A stretch of DNA of 64,000 bases from contig CALMIK010000078.1 in assembly GCA_937863995.1 (NCBI GenBank), positions 1-64,000 on the forward strand. The letters run 5' to 3'. The stretch comes from an uncultured Chelatococcus sp. GTDB taxonomy: Bacteria; Pseudomonadota; Alphaproteobacteria; Rhizobiales; Beijerinckiaceae. Of the stretch, positions 8,809 through 17,581 are shown piece by piece (within the stretch, counting starts at the first letter, position 1; each line of letters begins with the position of its first letter). The translations under genes and the position numbers were made by a program. The notes beneath the pieces are model-generated. The model did not search any database. It saw nothing but the letters and a program-made list of their open reading frames with translations, and had not been told where the DNA came from.

Positions 8809-10013
8809 TGCCCCAATACGGAATCGTGATTGTGGGAGGCGGCGAGGCCGGCGTGCGGGCGGCATTCCGGCTGCGCGAGCTGGGATATGATGGCGGCATC
8901 GCGCTGCTGTCCGATGAGCACGCTTTCCCTTACGAGCGTCCGCCGCTATCGAAATCCGATGGCGCGGTGCGGCTGATCGTGCCGGAATCGGCGTATGCGG
9001 AGGCGCGCATCGCCCTGTACCGTGGCTGCACGGTATTCAGCATCGATCCTGCACGGAAAGAAGTCGAAACATCGTCCGGGACGTTCTCCTATGACCGTCT
9101 GCTGCTTGCACCCGGCGCCGCGCCGCGCCGTCTGGCTGCAGTCGAGGGAGGGCATTATCTGCGCACGGATCGGGATGCCGTGGCGATTCTGGCCGGGATA
9201 ACGCCCGGCAGTCACCTCGTGGTCATCGGGGCCGGGTTCATCGGTCTTGAAGTAGCGGCCACCGCGCGGGCGAGGGGGGCGAGGGTGACGGTTCTGGAAC
9301 AGGCTCCGCGCATTCTGGGGCGCAGCGTCGTCGCCGAGATCGCGCAAGCCCTTCATGACCGGCATGTGGGCGAGGGCGTCCGCATCGAGACCGGAGCGAC
9401 GTGCACACCGTCGTCCCGCGAGGTGCGCCTGGCGTCGGGCGAGCGTCTCGACGCCGACGTCGTCCTGATCGGTATTGGCTCCGTTCCGCGAACGAAACTG
9501 GCCGAGGAGGCGGGGCTGCAGGTGGATAACGGCATTCTCGTGGACGGTCATTTCCGGAGTTCGGCGCCGGATATTTTCGCAGCCGGCGACTGCTGCTCGT
9601 TCCGGCTGAATGGCCGTGTCGTCCGCTTCGAGAGCTGGCGCGTTGCCCGCGATCAGGCCGAGCAGGCAGCGGCGTCGATGCTGGATCGGGCTGCGGAGCC
9701 GCAGGCGTTGCCTTACTTCTGGTCGGATCAGTACGATCTGTGTCTGCAGGTCGTCGGCATTCCCGACCCGCAGCGCGTTGGTGTTTCGCGGGTCATGGAA
9801 AACGGCGCGCTGCTCGTCTTCCAGCTCGATGAGGGCGGGCGGCTGGCCGCTGTTTCCGGGCTCGGCGCTGGAACGTCGCTGTCCCGCGAGATCAAGATCG
9901 CCGAGCGGCTGATCGCCCAGGGCGCCCGTCCCGATCCCGACAGACTCCGCGATCCGGCTGTTTCATTGAAAAAGCTGTTGTCCGAGAAACAGGAAGCTCC
10001 AGCCGGCGCCTGA
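8808..10013 (+). CDS. mocF: MocF-like NAD(P)H:ferredoxin reductase
   Basis: A 401-aa FAD-dependent oxidoreductase of the Pyr_redox_2 type (BphA4/rubredoxin reductase-like). It has an N-terminal FAD-binding motif (IVIVGGGEAGVRAA), the family sequence YERPPLSK, a second Rossmann motif for NAD(P)H (VVIGAGFIGLEVA), and the FAD motif DIFAAGDCC followed by a C-terminal reductase domain. It transfers electrons to the preceding ferredoxin. The ATG at 8808 overlaps the mocE stop (TGATG); a GTG three bases earlier is also possible. The gene ends the mocDEF operon and is followed by a hairpin. Confidence 0.88.
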   Translation: MPQYGIVIVGGGEAGVRAAFRLRELGYDGGIALLSDEHAFPYERPPLSKSDGAVRLIVPESAYAEARIALYRGCTVFSIDPARKEVETSSGTFSYDRLLLAPGAAPRRLAAVEGGHYLRTDRDAVAILAGITPGSHLVVIGAGFIGLEVAATARARGARVTVLEQAPRILGRSVVAEIAQALHDRHVGEGVRIETGATCTPSSREVRLASGERLDADVVLIGIGSVPRTKLAEEAGLQVDNGILVDGHFRSSAPDIFAAGDCCSFRLNGRVVRFESWRVARDQAEQAAASMLDRAAEPQALPYFWSDQYDLCLQVVGIPDPQRVGVSRVMENGALLVFQLDEGGRLAAVSGLGAGTSLSREIKIAERLIAQGARPDPDRLRDPAVSLKKLLSEKQEAPAGA

Positions 10014-10038
10014 CCCGGCTTTTTCAGCGCAGCATCGT

Positions 10039-10075
10039 GGAAACCGGCGCCGCATCAGCCCCGGCGCGGGTTTCC
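10039..10075 (+). terminator. Possible terminator after mocF
   Basis: Stem GGAAACC (10039-10045) / GGTTTCC (10069-10075) with additional GC-rich pairing inside. There is no good T-run, so termination is uncertain. Confidence 0.35.
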
Positions 10076-10090
10076 GTTATCGCTTGACGC

Positions 10091-10133
10091 GCATCGAAAA
10101 TTGCTCAATTATGATATTGGAAATAAAAATTGC
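10091..10133. promoter_or_regulatory. Tandem operator pair upstream of the first ABC operon
   Basis: 10091-10104 (GCATC-GAAA-ATTGC, 8 of 10 arm positions) and 10120-10133 (GAAAT-AAAA-ATTGC, 9 of 10), centres 29 bp apart. A TTGACG (10084-10089) ends 2 bp before the first site, the same offset as TTGACA at 22587-22592, and a -10-like TATGAT lies at 10110-10115. The remaining leader to the ATPase start at 10434 (about 300 bp) shows no other feature I can name. Confidence 0.65.
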
Positions 10134-10433
10134 AATCACGCGGAGCAAGGCGCCCGTGTGAGCGGGAGGAAACAACCTGATCTATCAGGGCCGACGGAAC
10201 GCTTGCAGTTCCGCGCGCTGGAGCAGGACGCGCAAAATCCAGGCGTCCTTTTGCTCTATCCATTTGTTTATGCGTCGAAATCATCCGGGAGCATGTGTTC
10301 GTTCTCTGATGCGATGTCATGGCACATTTGGCGTGTGCGGTAGTCTGCCTTTGCGCCGTCGGGTTTTCGGGCCGCTCTCTGTCGCCGGCGTCCGCAACGG
10401 GAGGTGAGCTTTCGCCTCCGTGCGAGCCCATCC

Positions 10434-11930
10434 ATGCCGATACTGCTGCTTGACAAGATCACGAAATCGTATGGCGAGGTTCCGGTGCTGAAGGGCATCG
10501 ACTTGTCGCTTGAAGCCGGCGAGGTGCTGGCGCTGGTCGGCGAGAACGGTGCCGGCAAGTCCACGCTGATGCGCATCATCGCAGGTCTCCATCGCGAGAG
10601 CGCGGGCGCGCTCGCCTTCGATGGCAAGTCTGCGCCCGGGAGCCTCGTCGCGGCGGAAGAGGCCGGCATCGTGATGGTGCATCAGGAATTCTGCCTCGCG
10701 CCGCATCTGACGGTCGCCGAGAACGTGTTCCTGGGACGCGAACGTGTGCGGGGGTTTTTCACCGACCGGCAGGCCATGGAAAAGGCGTCGGCCGCGCTGC
10801 TGGCGGAACTCGGATCGTCGGTGCCCGTGCGCGCCCGGATGCACGACCTGCCCGTCTCCGACTGGCAGATGGTTGAGCTTGCCAAGGCGTTCGCCCGCTC
10901 GCCGAAGCTCATACTCATGGACGAGCCGACTGCGGTCCTGTCGGGCACGGAGGCGGGCCACCTTTTCGAGCGTATCCGCGCGTTCCGGCGCGGCGGCGGC
11001 GCGGTCGTCTTCACCTCGCATCGTCTCGACGAGGTCAAGGAGATCGCGGACCGGATCGCGGTGCTGCGCGATGGCCAGATCGTGCGCGTCGCAAATGCCG
11101 AAGCCATCTCCGAAGAGGAGATGGCGGAAGCCATGGTGGGCCGTCCGCTGGCGGAGATCTATCCGGAAAAGGCAAAGCGCAGCTCCCCTGAGACGCTGGT
11201 CAGCGTGCGGGGGCTGACCTCGCCCCACGCCGTGGCCGACGCCAGCCTGGACATCAGGAAGGGCGAGATCCTGGGCGTCGCGGGTCTCGTGGGATCGGGG
11301 CGCACGGAGCTGTTCGAGGCAATCGTGGGCCTGCGTGCGGCGCATTGCCGTTCGTTCGTGCTGCGCGGGCAGGAGCGCCGCCTGCCGGCCGCCCGGCAGG
11401 CCTGGCAATTGAAGCTTGCCTATCTGACCGAGGACCGCAAGGGAAAAGGGCTGCTGCTCGGCAAGACGCTCGACGAGAACGTGGCCCTGACGAAAGGCGC
11501 CGTCAACGGCGCGAACTGGATAGATCCGCGCGCGGAGCGGGACGACCTGACGGCGGCGGTGAGGAAATACGACATTCGCCTGGGGCGTCACGACGTTCCC
11601 GCGGGCGCGCTCAGCGGCGGCAACCAGCAGAAGGTATTGATCGCCAAGACGCTCGCGACCGATCCCGACCTCGTCATCTTCGACGAGCCGACGCGGGGCG
11701 TCGACATCGGCGCGAAACAGAAGATCTACGCGATCATCGCCGAGCTCGCCGCCGCGGGCAAAGCCGTCGTGGTCATTTCCTCCGAGATGCAGGAGATCGT
11801 CGGCCTCGCCGATCGGGTCATCGTCATGCGCGGCGGCAGGATCGCCGGCGAGTTGGCCGGGAACAACATCAGCGAAAGCGAAATCATCCGCTTCGCCATG
11901 GGCCTTCAGGAGGAGGCAAGCCATGTCTGA
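10434..11930 (+). CDS. Sugar ABC transporter ATP-binding protein (RbsA type)
   Basis: A 498-aa double-ATPase of the ribose/xylose/inositol importer class. The first domain has Walker [10 protein letters not shown] and Walker B LILMDEPT. The second carries the family's degenerate Walker A (GLVGSGRTE), signature LSGGNQQK and Walker B LVIFDEPTRGVD. The ATG at 10434 gives the expected N-terminus (MPILLLDKITKSYG); a GTG at 10404 is in frame, and a GGGAGG lies only just before that codon, so the start is not fully certain. It overlaps the permease gene by 8 bp, and permease and binding protein follow in order. The substrate is unknown; the tandem operator upstream links it to the inositol-type regulon. 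Confidence 0.9.
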   Translation: MPILLLDKITKSYGEVPVLKGIDLSLEAGEVLALVGENGAGKSTLMRIIAGLHRESAGALAFDGKSAPGSLVAAEEAGIVMVHQEFCLAPHLTVAENVFLGRERVRGFFTDRQAMEKASAALLAELGSSVPVRARMHDLPVSDWQMVELAKAFARSPKLILMDEPTAVLSGTEAGHLFERIRAFRRGGGAVVFTSHRLDEVKEIADRIAVLRDGQIVRVANAEAISEEEMAEAMVGRPLAEIYPEKAKRSSPETLVSVRGLTSPHAVADASLDIRKGEILGVAGLVGSGRTELFEAIVGLRAAHCRSFVLRGQERRLPAARQAWQLKLAYLTEDRKGKGLLLGKTLDENVALTKGAVNGANWIDPRAERDDLTAAVRKYDIRLGRHDVPAGALSGGNQQKVLIAKTLATDPDLVIFDEPTRGVDIGAKQKIYAIIAELAAAGKAVVVISSEMQEIVGLADRVIVMRGGRIAGELAGNNISESEIIRFAMGLQEEASHV

Positions 11931-12936
11931 AATCGCCGCCGAACGCAAGCATACCGCCTCGTTTTCCTTCCGCGCGCTCGGGCGGGCGCTGGAGACGGGT
12001 GGGCCGCTGATCGCCCTCGTGTTGCTGATGATCGTCGGTTCGCTGATGAGTGACCGATTTCTGACAGCGGACAACCTGTCGAACGTGCTCACCCGCAGCG
12101 CCATCATCGGTATCATCGCCGTCGGCGCGACGTTCGTCATCACCGCGGGCGGCCTCGACCTGTCCGTGGGGTCGCTCTCGGCGCTGGTCGCGGGTCTCGC
12201 CATCCTGTTCATGAACAACCTGACGGCGGCTTTCGGCACCGGCTGGGAGATCGTCGCGGCGGGCATCCTCTTCTCCGTCTTCATCGGTGCGGCGGCGGGG
12301 TTCCTGAACGGCGCCATGATCGTCAAGGGAAGGGTCGAAGCGTTCATCGTCACCCTCGGCACGATGGGGATCTTCCGTTCGCTCGTGACGTGGCTCGCCG
12401 ACGGCGGTTCGATATCGCTCGACTTCTCGCTGCGGGACGTGGCCCGGCCGATCTATTACGGCCAGCTCGGCGGCATCACCGTGCCGATTCTGGTGCTTCT
12501 CGCCATCGTGGTCGTGGGCGAAATCGTGCTGCGGCGGGTGCGGTTCGGCCGCCATGTCGCGGCGATCGGGTCGAACCGGCATGTGGCCGTCTATTCCGCG
12601 ATCCCGGTCGATCGTGTCCGCATCCTGACCTATGTGATCCAGGGCGTCTGCGTCGCCATCGCCTCCGCCATCTACGTGCCGCGGCTCGGCACGGTGACGC
12701 CCTCGACGGGGCTGATGTGGGAGCTCGAGGCGATTGCGGCCGTCATCATCGGCGGCACGGCGCTCGGTGGCGGGTTCGGCCGCATCTGGGGCACCATCGC
12801 CGGCGTGCTGATCCTCGGGTTCATCAGCAACATCCTGAACCTGACGGGCATCGTCAGCCCCTACCTGAACGGCGCGTTCCAGGGGGCGATCATCATCATT
12901 GCGGTTCTGGTGCAACGCGACCGCTCGCGCGGGTAG
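11923..12936 (+). CDS. Sugar ABC transporter permease (RbsC type)
   Basis: A 337-aa inner-membrane permease of the BPD_transp_2 family with many hydrophobic segments and the usual sequences ITAGGLDLSVGS and VIIGGTALGGG. It forms the channel with the RbsA-type ATPase immediately upstream (8-bp overlap) and receives substrate from the binding protein starting at 13040. The N-terminal about 25 residues are cytoplasmic. Confidence 0.92.
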   Translation: MSEIAAERKHTASFSFRALGRALETGGPLIALVLLMIVGSLMSDRFLTADNLSNVLTRSAIIGIIAVGATFVITAGGLDLSVGSLSALVAGLAILFMNNLTAAFGTGWEIVAAGILFSVFIGAAAGFLNGAMIVKGRVEAFIVTLGTMGIFRSLVTWLADGGSISLDFSLRDVARPIYYGQLGGITVPILVLLAIVVVGEIVLRRVRFGRHVAAIGSNRHVAVYSAIPVDRVRILTYVIQGVCVAIASAIYVPRLGTVTPSTGLMWELEAIAAVIIGGTALGGGFGRIWGTIAGVLILGFISNILNLTGIVSPYLNGAFQGAIIIIAVLVQRDRSRG

Positions 12937-13039
12937 GGGACCGTCCGCGCGGCCACCGTCACCGTCTCACGTCACACCCATTCGCCGGCCCGCGGGCCGG
13001 ACGGGGAAGCTTTGTCACAATGCAAAGGGAGGAAATTGC

Positions 13040-13987
13040 ATGTTGAAGGGTTTGAAATCCGCCGTCGTCGCCGGGACGATCGCGCTTGCCGGCTGGGCGA
13101 CGCCGTCCGTTGCGGCGGACGCCGTGATCGGCGTCTCGATCCCCGCCGCCACACACGGCTGGACCGGCGGCCTCAACTATCACACGAAGCGCACGATCGA
13201 CCGTATGAAGCAGGCGTTCCCGAACGTCGACTTCGTCCTGACGACGTCGTCGAGCGCCACGCAGCAGGTGAACGACATCGAAGACCTGCTGGCGCGCAAC
13301 GTCAACGCCCTCGTGGTGCTCCCGTTCGAGTCCGACCCGCTGACCGCGCCGGTGAAGGCGGCAAAGGCGAAGGGCGTCTTCATCACCGCCGTCGACCGGG
13401 GGCTCGGCGAGGAGGGTATCGAGGATCTCTACGTGGGCGGCGATAACCCGCAGTACGGCCGCACGGCGGCGGAGTACTTCAAGAAGAAGTTCCCGGAAGG
13501 CGGCAAGGTCGTCGTCATGCGCGGCATTCCGACCGCCATCGACAACATCCGCATCGAGGCCTTCGAGGAGGCGCTGAAGGGCAGCAAGATCGAGGTGCTG
13601 GACAAGCAATACGCCAACTGGAACCCGGACAAGGGGTTCGAGGTCATGCAGGACTACCTGCAGCGGTTCCCGCAGATCGACGGCGTGTGGGCCGGCGACG
13701 ACGACGCGGCGCTGGGTGCGATCGAGGCCATCCGTCAGAGCGGGCGGCAGAAGATTGCCGTTCTCGGCGGCTCGGGCATGAACAAGGTCATCAAGCTCGT
13801 GATCGACGGCCACGACCTCGTGGACGCGGACATCTTCTATCCGCCCACCCTGATCGTTCCGGCCATCGAGCTGGTGACGCTGAAGTTCGCGACCCAGGCC
13901 CCGATCACCGGCCGCTACGTTCTCGACAGTCCGCTGATCACCAAGGGCAACGCGGCCGAGTACTATTTCCCGGACGCGCCCTACTGA
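13040..13987 (+). CDS. Sugar ABC transporter substrate-binding protein (RbsB type)
   Basis: A 315-aa periplasmic binding protein. The signal peptide (MLKGLKSAVVAGTIALAGWA, cleavage after SVAA) is followed by a Peripla_BP_4 domain (VIGVSIPAATHGWTGG, VLPFESDPLTAPV, GVWAGDDDAALGAIEA). The ATG at 13040 follows GGGAGG; the reading frame upstream to 12899 overlaps the permease and is not coding. It is clearly different from the two MocB-like paralogues at 3875 and 30443, so this transporter probably takes up another sugar or polyol. A strong terminator follows. Confidence 0.92.
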   Translation: MLKGLKSAVVAGTIALAGWATPSVAADAVIGVSIPAATHGWTGGLNYHTKRTIDRMKQAFPNVDFVLTTSSSATQQVNDIEDLLARNVNALVVLPFESDPLTAPVKAAKAKGVFITAVDRGLGEEGIEDLYVGGDNPQYGRTAAEYFKKKFPEGGKVVVMRGIPTAIDNIRIEAFEEALKGSKIEVLDKQYANWNPDKGFEVMQDYLQRFPQIDGVWAGDDDAALGAIEAIRQSGRQKIAVLGGSGMNKVIKLVIDGHDLVDADIFYPPTLIVPAIELVTLKFATQAPITGRYVLDSPLITKGNAAEYYFPDAPY

Positions 13988-14009
13988 TCGCCGCGTCCCC
14001 GACAAAATG

Positions 14010-14037
14010 AATGCGCCCCCGGAAGGGGGCGCATTTT
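14010..14037. terminator. Bidirectional terminator
   Basis: An 11-bp perfect stem (AATGCGCCCCC 14010-14020 / GGGGGCGCATT 14025-14035) with GGAA loop and T-rich flank, placed between convergent genes. It can stop both the ABC operon and the leftward oxidoreductase operon. Confidence 0.88.
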
Positions 14038-14056
14038 CGTTGCTTTCCTGGAAGGG

Positions 14057-15226
14057 TCAGGTGAAGGCCGGTTTCAGCCACTGGCCGGCGAGATGGCTGT
14101 CGACCACCGCATCGACGAAAGCGACGCCCTTGAGGCCGTCCGCCGAGGTGGGAATGGTTGCCGGGTCGTGGGCGGGCGGGCGCTCCTCGATCCGGGCGCG
14201 GACGGCTTCCGCATAGCCGGTGTAGAGGTTCGCGAAGGCCTCGATGTAGCCTTCGGGGTGCCCGGGCGGAGTGCGGGTGCGGCTTCTCGCATCGGGCGCC
14301 AGGTCGTCCCGCCCGCGCTTGATGACGGCGGGCAGGCCGTCGAGCGGCGTGAACACCAGCTCGTTCGGCTGTTCCTGCTGCCACGTCAGGCTCGCCTTCT
14401 CGCCGTAGACACGCAGGCGCAGGCTGTTCGACTGGCCGATGGCCACTTGCGAGGCCCACAGCAGGCCGCGCGCGCCGCCCTCGTAACGCAGCAGGACGTT
14501 GGCGTTGTCATCGAGCGAGCGCCCCGCGACGAAGGTTGCAAGGTCCGCGAACAGGGACTCGACCCGCAATCCGGTGACGAATCCGGCGAGATGATAGGCG
14601 TGGGTGCCGATGTCGCCGATGGCTCCGCCACGGCCGGATTTCTTCGGGTCCGTGCGCCATGCGGCCTGCGCGTTGCCGTTGAGCTCGATGCCGGTGGCCA
14701 TCCATTCGAGCGGATATTCCACCTGCACGACGCGGACGGCGCCGAGCTCGCCTGCCGCCACGAGCGCGCGGGCGTGATGAATGGCCGGATAGCCGCTGTA
14801 AGTGTAGGTCACGCCGACGAAGAGGCCCGTGGACTGCGCCAGTTCGTGCAGGGCCACGGCATCGTCGAGGGTGGTCGTCATCGGCTTCTCGCAGATGACG
14901 TGGAAACCGGCGTTCAGCAAGGCGCTGGCGATGGGGAAGTGGGTGTGGTTGGGCGTGCAGACCGCCACCACGTCCACCCGGTCCGCCCGCGCCCGCTCCC
15001 CGGCGATGAGGGCGTGGACGTCGTCGTAGGAGCGGTCCGGCGCGACGTAGTTGGCGGCGGCGAAACGGTGGCCGCGCGCCGCATCCGCGTCGAACGCGCC
15101 GGCGACGAGGTCGTAATGGTTGTCGAGGCGGGCGGCATAGCGGTGGATGCCGCCGATATAGGCCCCTTCGCCGCCGCCGATCATGCCGAGGCGCAGGCGG
15201 CGGGAGGGTGTGGTCGCTGACGTCAT
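14057..15226 (-). CDS. Gfo/Idh/MocA family oxidoreductase
   Basis: A 389-aa NAD(P)-dependent dehydrogenase. The Rossmann motif is the variant GMIGGGEGAYIGGIHR, followed by CEKPMTTT (the family E-K-P) and a C-terminal substrate domain with GDIGTHAYHLA. The GGGEGA variant is common in enzymes that oxidise a sugar hydroxyl to a keto group and are paired with a TIM-barrel partner. The start is the ATG at 15226 with an upstream GGAG; the longer frame to 15523 runs into the neighbouring gene. It is co-transcribed with the isomerase ending at 15259 (32-bp gap). The actual substrate (inositol isomer, inosamine or keto-glycoside) cannot be read from sequence. Confidence 0.85.
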   Translation of the reverse strand: MTSATTPSRRLRLGMIGGGEGAYIGGIHRYAARLDNHYDLVAGAFDADAARGHRFAAANYVAPDRSYDDVHALIAGERARADRVDVVAVCTPNHTHFPIASALLNAGFHVICEKPMTTTLDDAVALHELAQSTGLFVGVTYTYSGYPAIHHARALVAAGELGAVRVVQVEYPLEWMATGIELNGNAQAAWRTDPKKSGRGGAIGDIGTHAYHLAGFVTGLRVESLFADLATFVAGRSLDDNANVLLRYEGGARGLLWASQVAIGQSNSLRLRVYGEKASLTWQQEQPNELVFTPLDGLPAVIKRGRDDLAPDARSRTRTPPGHPEGYIEAFANLYTGYAEAVRARIEERPPAHDPATIPTSADGLKGVAFVDAVVDSHLAGQWLKPAFT

Positions 15227-15258
15227 GAACGGGCTCCGGTGCTCACAGGCCGATAATT

Positions 15259-16311
15259 TTACAAACCGAGTATCTGGCGGTTGACGGTGCGGTCGGCGTC
15301 GGCCTTGACGAAATCGTCGAAAGGCCGGTCCGCGACGCGGATGATGTGGTCCTTGATGAACTGCGCGCCTTCGCGGGCGCCGTCTTCGGGATGCTTGAGC
15401 GCGCATTCCCATTCCAGCACGGCCCAGCCGTCGAAGTCGTAGGCCGCGAGCTTCGCGAAGATCGCGCCGAAGTCGACCTGTCCGTCGCCGGGCGAGCGGA
15501 AGCGTCCCGCGCGGGAAATCCACGGCTGGTAGCCGCCATAGGCGCCCGTCTTGCCGGTGGGACGAAACTCCGCGTCCTTCACGTGAAAGGCGCGGATGCG
15601 CTCATGGTAATGATCGATGTAGGCAAGATAATCGATGGATTGCAGCACGAGATGGCTCGGATCGTACATGATGTTGCAGCGGGCGTGGTCGTTCACGCGC
15701 TCCAGGAACATCTCGAACGTCAGTCCGTCGTGGAGATCTTCGGTCGGGTGGATCTCGTAGCACAGGTCAACACCCTCGGCGTCGAAGCGGTCGAGGATGG
15801 GCCGCCAGCGGCGCGCGAGTTCGTCGAAGCCTTCCGCGATGAGGCCGTCGGGCCATTGCGGGTATGGATAGAGATAGGGCCACAGCAGCGTGCCGCTGAA
15901 GGTGACGTGGCGGTCGAGGCCGAAGCGGCGCGAGGCGACGGCCGCGAGCTCCAGTTGCCGCACGGCCCACTCCTGCCGGGCGGCCGGGTTGCGGTGTACG
16001 GCCCTCGGCGCGAAGGAATCGGCCGGCAGATCGAACGCGGGATGAAGCGCCACGAGCTGTCCCTGAAGGTGGCTCGCGAGTTCGGTTACCACGAGGCCGT
16101 GGCGGGCAAGCGTGCCCGTGATCTCATCGACGTAGGTCTGGCTGTCCGCTGCCCGTTCCAGGTCGATGACCCGGCTGTCCCACGTAGGGATTTGCACGCC
16201 GGTGAAGCCTTTTTCCGCCGCCCAGCCCGCTAGACCGTCAAGCGTGTTGAACGGGGGATCGTCTCCGGCGAACTGGGCCAGAAAGACGCCCGGACCTTTC
16301 AGCGTGCGCAT
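15259..16311 (-). CDS. Sugar phosphate isomerase/epimerase (TIM barrel)
   Basis: A 350-aa xylose isomerase-like TIM-barrel protein. Metal-site residues are visible in VDLCYEIHPTED, CNIMYDPSHL, AFHVKDAE and LEWECALKHP. It is longer than the homologues at 5124 and 18570 and belongs to the group that is nearly always paired with a Gfo/Idh dehydrogenase, as here (the next gene on the strand). Such pairs often process 3-keto or 2-keto derivatives of sugars and cyclitols. It may start a leftward operon; the MFS gene lies upstream on the same strand. Confidence 0.85.
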   Translation of the reverse strand: MRTLKGPGVFLAQFAGDDPPFNTLDGLAGWAAEKGFTGVQIPTWDSRVIDLERAADSQTYVDEITGTLARHGLVVTELASHLQGQLVALHPAFDLPADSFAPRAVHRNPAARQEWAVRQLELAAVASRRFGLDRHVTFSGTLLWPYLYPYPQWPDGLIAEGFDELARRWRPILDRFDAEGVDLCYEIHPTEDLHDGLTFEMFLERVNDHARCNIMYDPSHLVLQSIDYLAYIDHYHERIRAFHVKDAEFRPTGKTGAYGGYQPWISRAGRFRSPGDGQVDFGAIFAKLAAYDFDGWAVLEWECALKHPEDGAREGAQFIKDHIIRVADRPFDDFVKADADRTVNRQILGL

Positions 16312-16348
16312 CGGTTAACTCCTTGACGTAATTCAGGTTGAACATGAT

Positions 16349-17557
16349 TCAAGTTGCGGGGCGATATGGGAGCCGTCGCTGCGCCGCGCTGCAGATCGCA
16401 GCCCCGAGGACGGCGGCGATGCAGCCGCCAAGAAAGACCGTTCCCTCGTTGCCGAAAAGGATCAGCACGCCGAGCAGCGGCCCGGCAATTCCGAGGGCGA
16501 GGTCCTGAAATGCGGCGAAGGCGCCGAGCGCCGTGCCCCTGTCCTGCGGTCCGACCTGCCTGAGCGCCTCGAGCGCCAGCGACGGGAAAATCAGCGAGCA
16601 GCCGATCCCCGTGATCGCTGCCCCGGTAAGCGCGATGGCGGGTGAGGGGGCAAGCCATAGCGTGAGCTGGCCAATGGCCTCCACGCCCATGGCGCCGGCG
16701 GCGACGCGCATGCCGCCGAGCCGGTCGGGCAGATGCCCGACGATAAGCCGCGCCCCGGCGAAGGCCATGCCGAACGCGGTCAGCGCCAACCCGCCGCCCG
16801 GCCAGCCGCGTGCTGCGAACATCAGTGAGGCGAAGGTGGTGAGCGCGGCAAACCCGAGCCCTGCCAGCCCGAGCAGCGAGCCGGGACCGAAAACGCGGGC
16901 GACGACGCTGCGAAGCGGCGACCGCACGCCGCCGGAGGGAAGCAGCGCCGCGAGCGGCGTCACGATGGCGATGGCGATGAGCGGTACCACGGTTGCAGCC
17001 ACGCTCAGGGTGGCAAATCCCCCGGTGTTGAAAAGCAATACGCCGACAGGCGCACCGGCTGCCAGCGCGCTGTATTGGGCGACTCCGTTCCAGGATATCG
17101 CCTGCCCCGCACGTCCGGGGCCGGCGCGCCCGACTGCCCATGTCAGGATGCCGGTGATGATGAGGCTTTCCGCGATGCCGAGCACGATGCGACCCGCCAG
17201 CAGGATCGCCAGCGCGAGGAGAGGTGCATCGGCCGCCGTGCTGGCGAGCGCGATCAGATTGGCTGCCGTGGCGAGGCAGAGGCCACGCACGAAGATCGGC
17301 TTGGCGCCGGTCCGGTCTACCGCGCGGCCCGCCCAGGGGCGCATCGCCAGATTGGCGAGCGGCTGAAGGCCGACCGCAAGACCCGCCACCACCGTGCCGA
17401 AGCCGAGTTGGTCATGGACCAGCAGGGCCACGACCGGCAGGGGCATGCTCACCGCAAGGTAACCGGTGAACATGGCAACGCACAGGGGGGCGAGGCGGCG
17501 CAGTACCGTCGACTGCCCGGCGAGGTCTCTGGTGATGTCCTCGTCCGCGTTCCGCAT
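16349..17557 (-). CDS. MFS transporter
   Basis: A 402-aa major facilitator with about 12 hydrophobic segments. The loop 2-3 signature is recognisable (RPWAGRAVDRTGAKP) and repeated in the second half as GHLPDRLGG. It resembles the YfcJ/YhhS group of proposed sugar exporters or drug-type facilitators. It lies between the isomerase (15259) and the SDR gene (17582) on the same strand with short gaps, so it probably belongs to the iolD-iolE operon and could move an inositol derivative, but substrate and direction are unknown. Confidence 0.82.
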   Translation of the reverse strand: MRNADEDITRDLAGQSTVLRRLAPLCVAMFTGYLAVSMPLPVVALLVHDQLGFGTVVAGLAVGLQPLANLAMRPWAGRAVDRTGAKPIFVRGLCLATAANLIALASTAADAPLLALAILLAGRIVLGIAESLIITGILTWAVGRAGPGRAGQAISWNGVAQYSALAAGAPVGVLLFNTGGFATLSVAATVVPLIAIAIVTPLAALLPSGGVRSPLRSVVARVFGPGSLLGLAGLGFAALTTFASLMFAARGWPGGGLALTAFGMAFAGARLIVGHLPDRLGGMRVAAGAMGVEAIGQLTLWLAPSPAIALTGAAITGIGCSLIFPSLALEALRQVGPQDRGTALGAFAAFQDLALGIAGPLLGVLILFGNEGTVFLGGCIAAVLGAAICSAAQRRLPYRPAT

Positions 17558-17581
17558 GGCGCCGGCTCTTGCGAACGGAGA

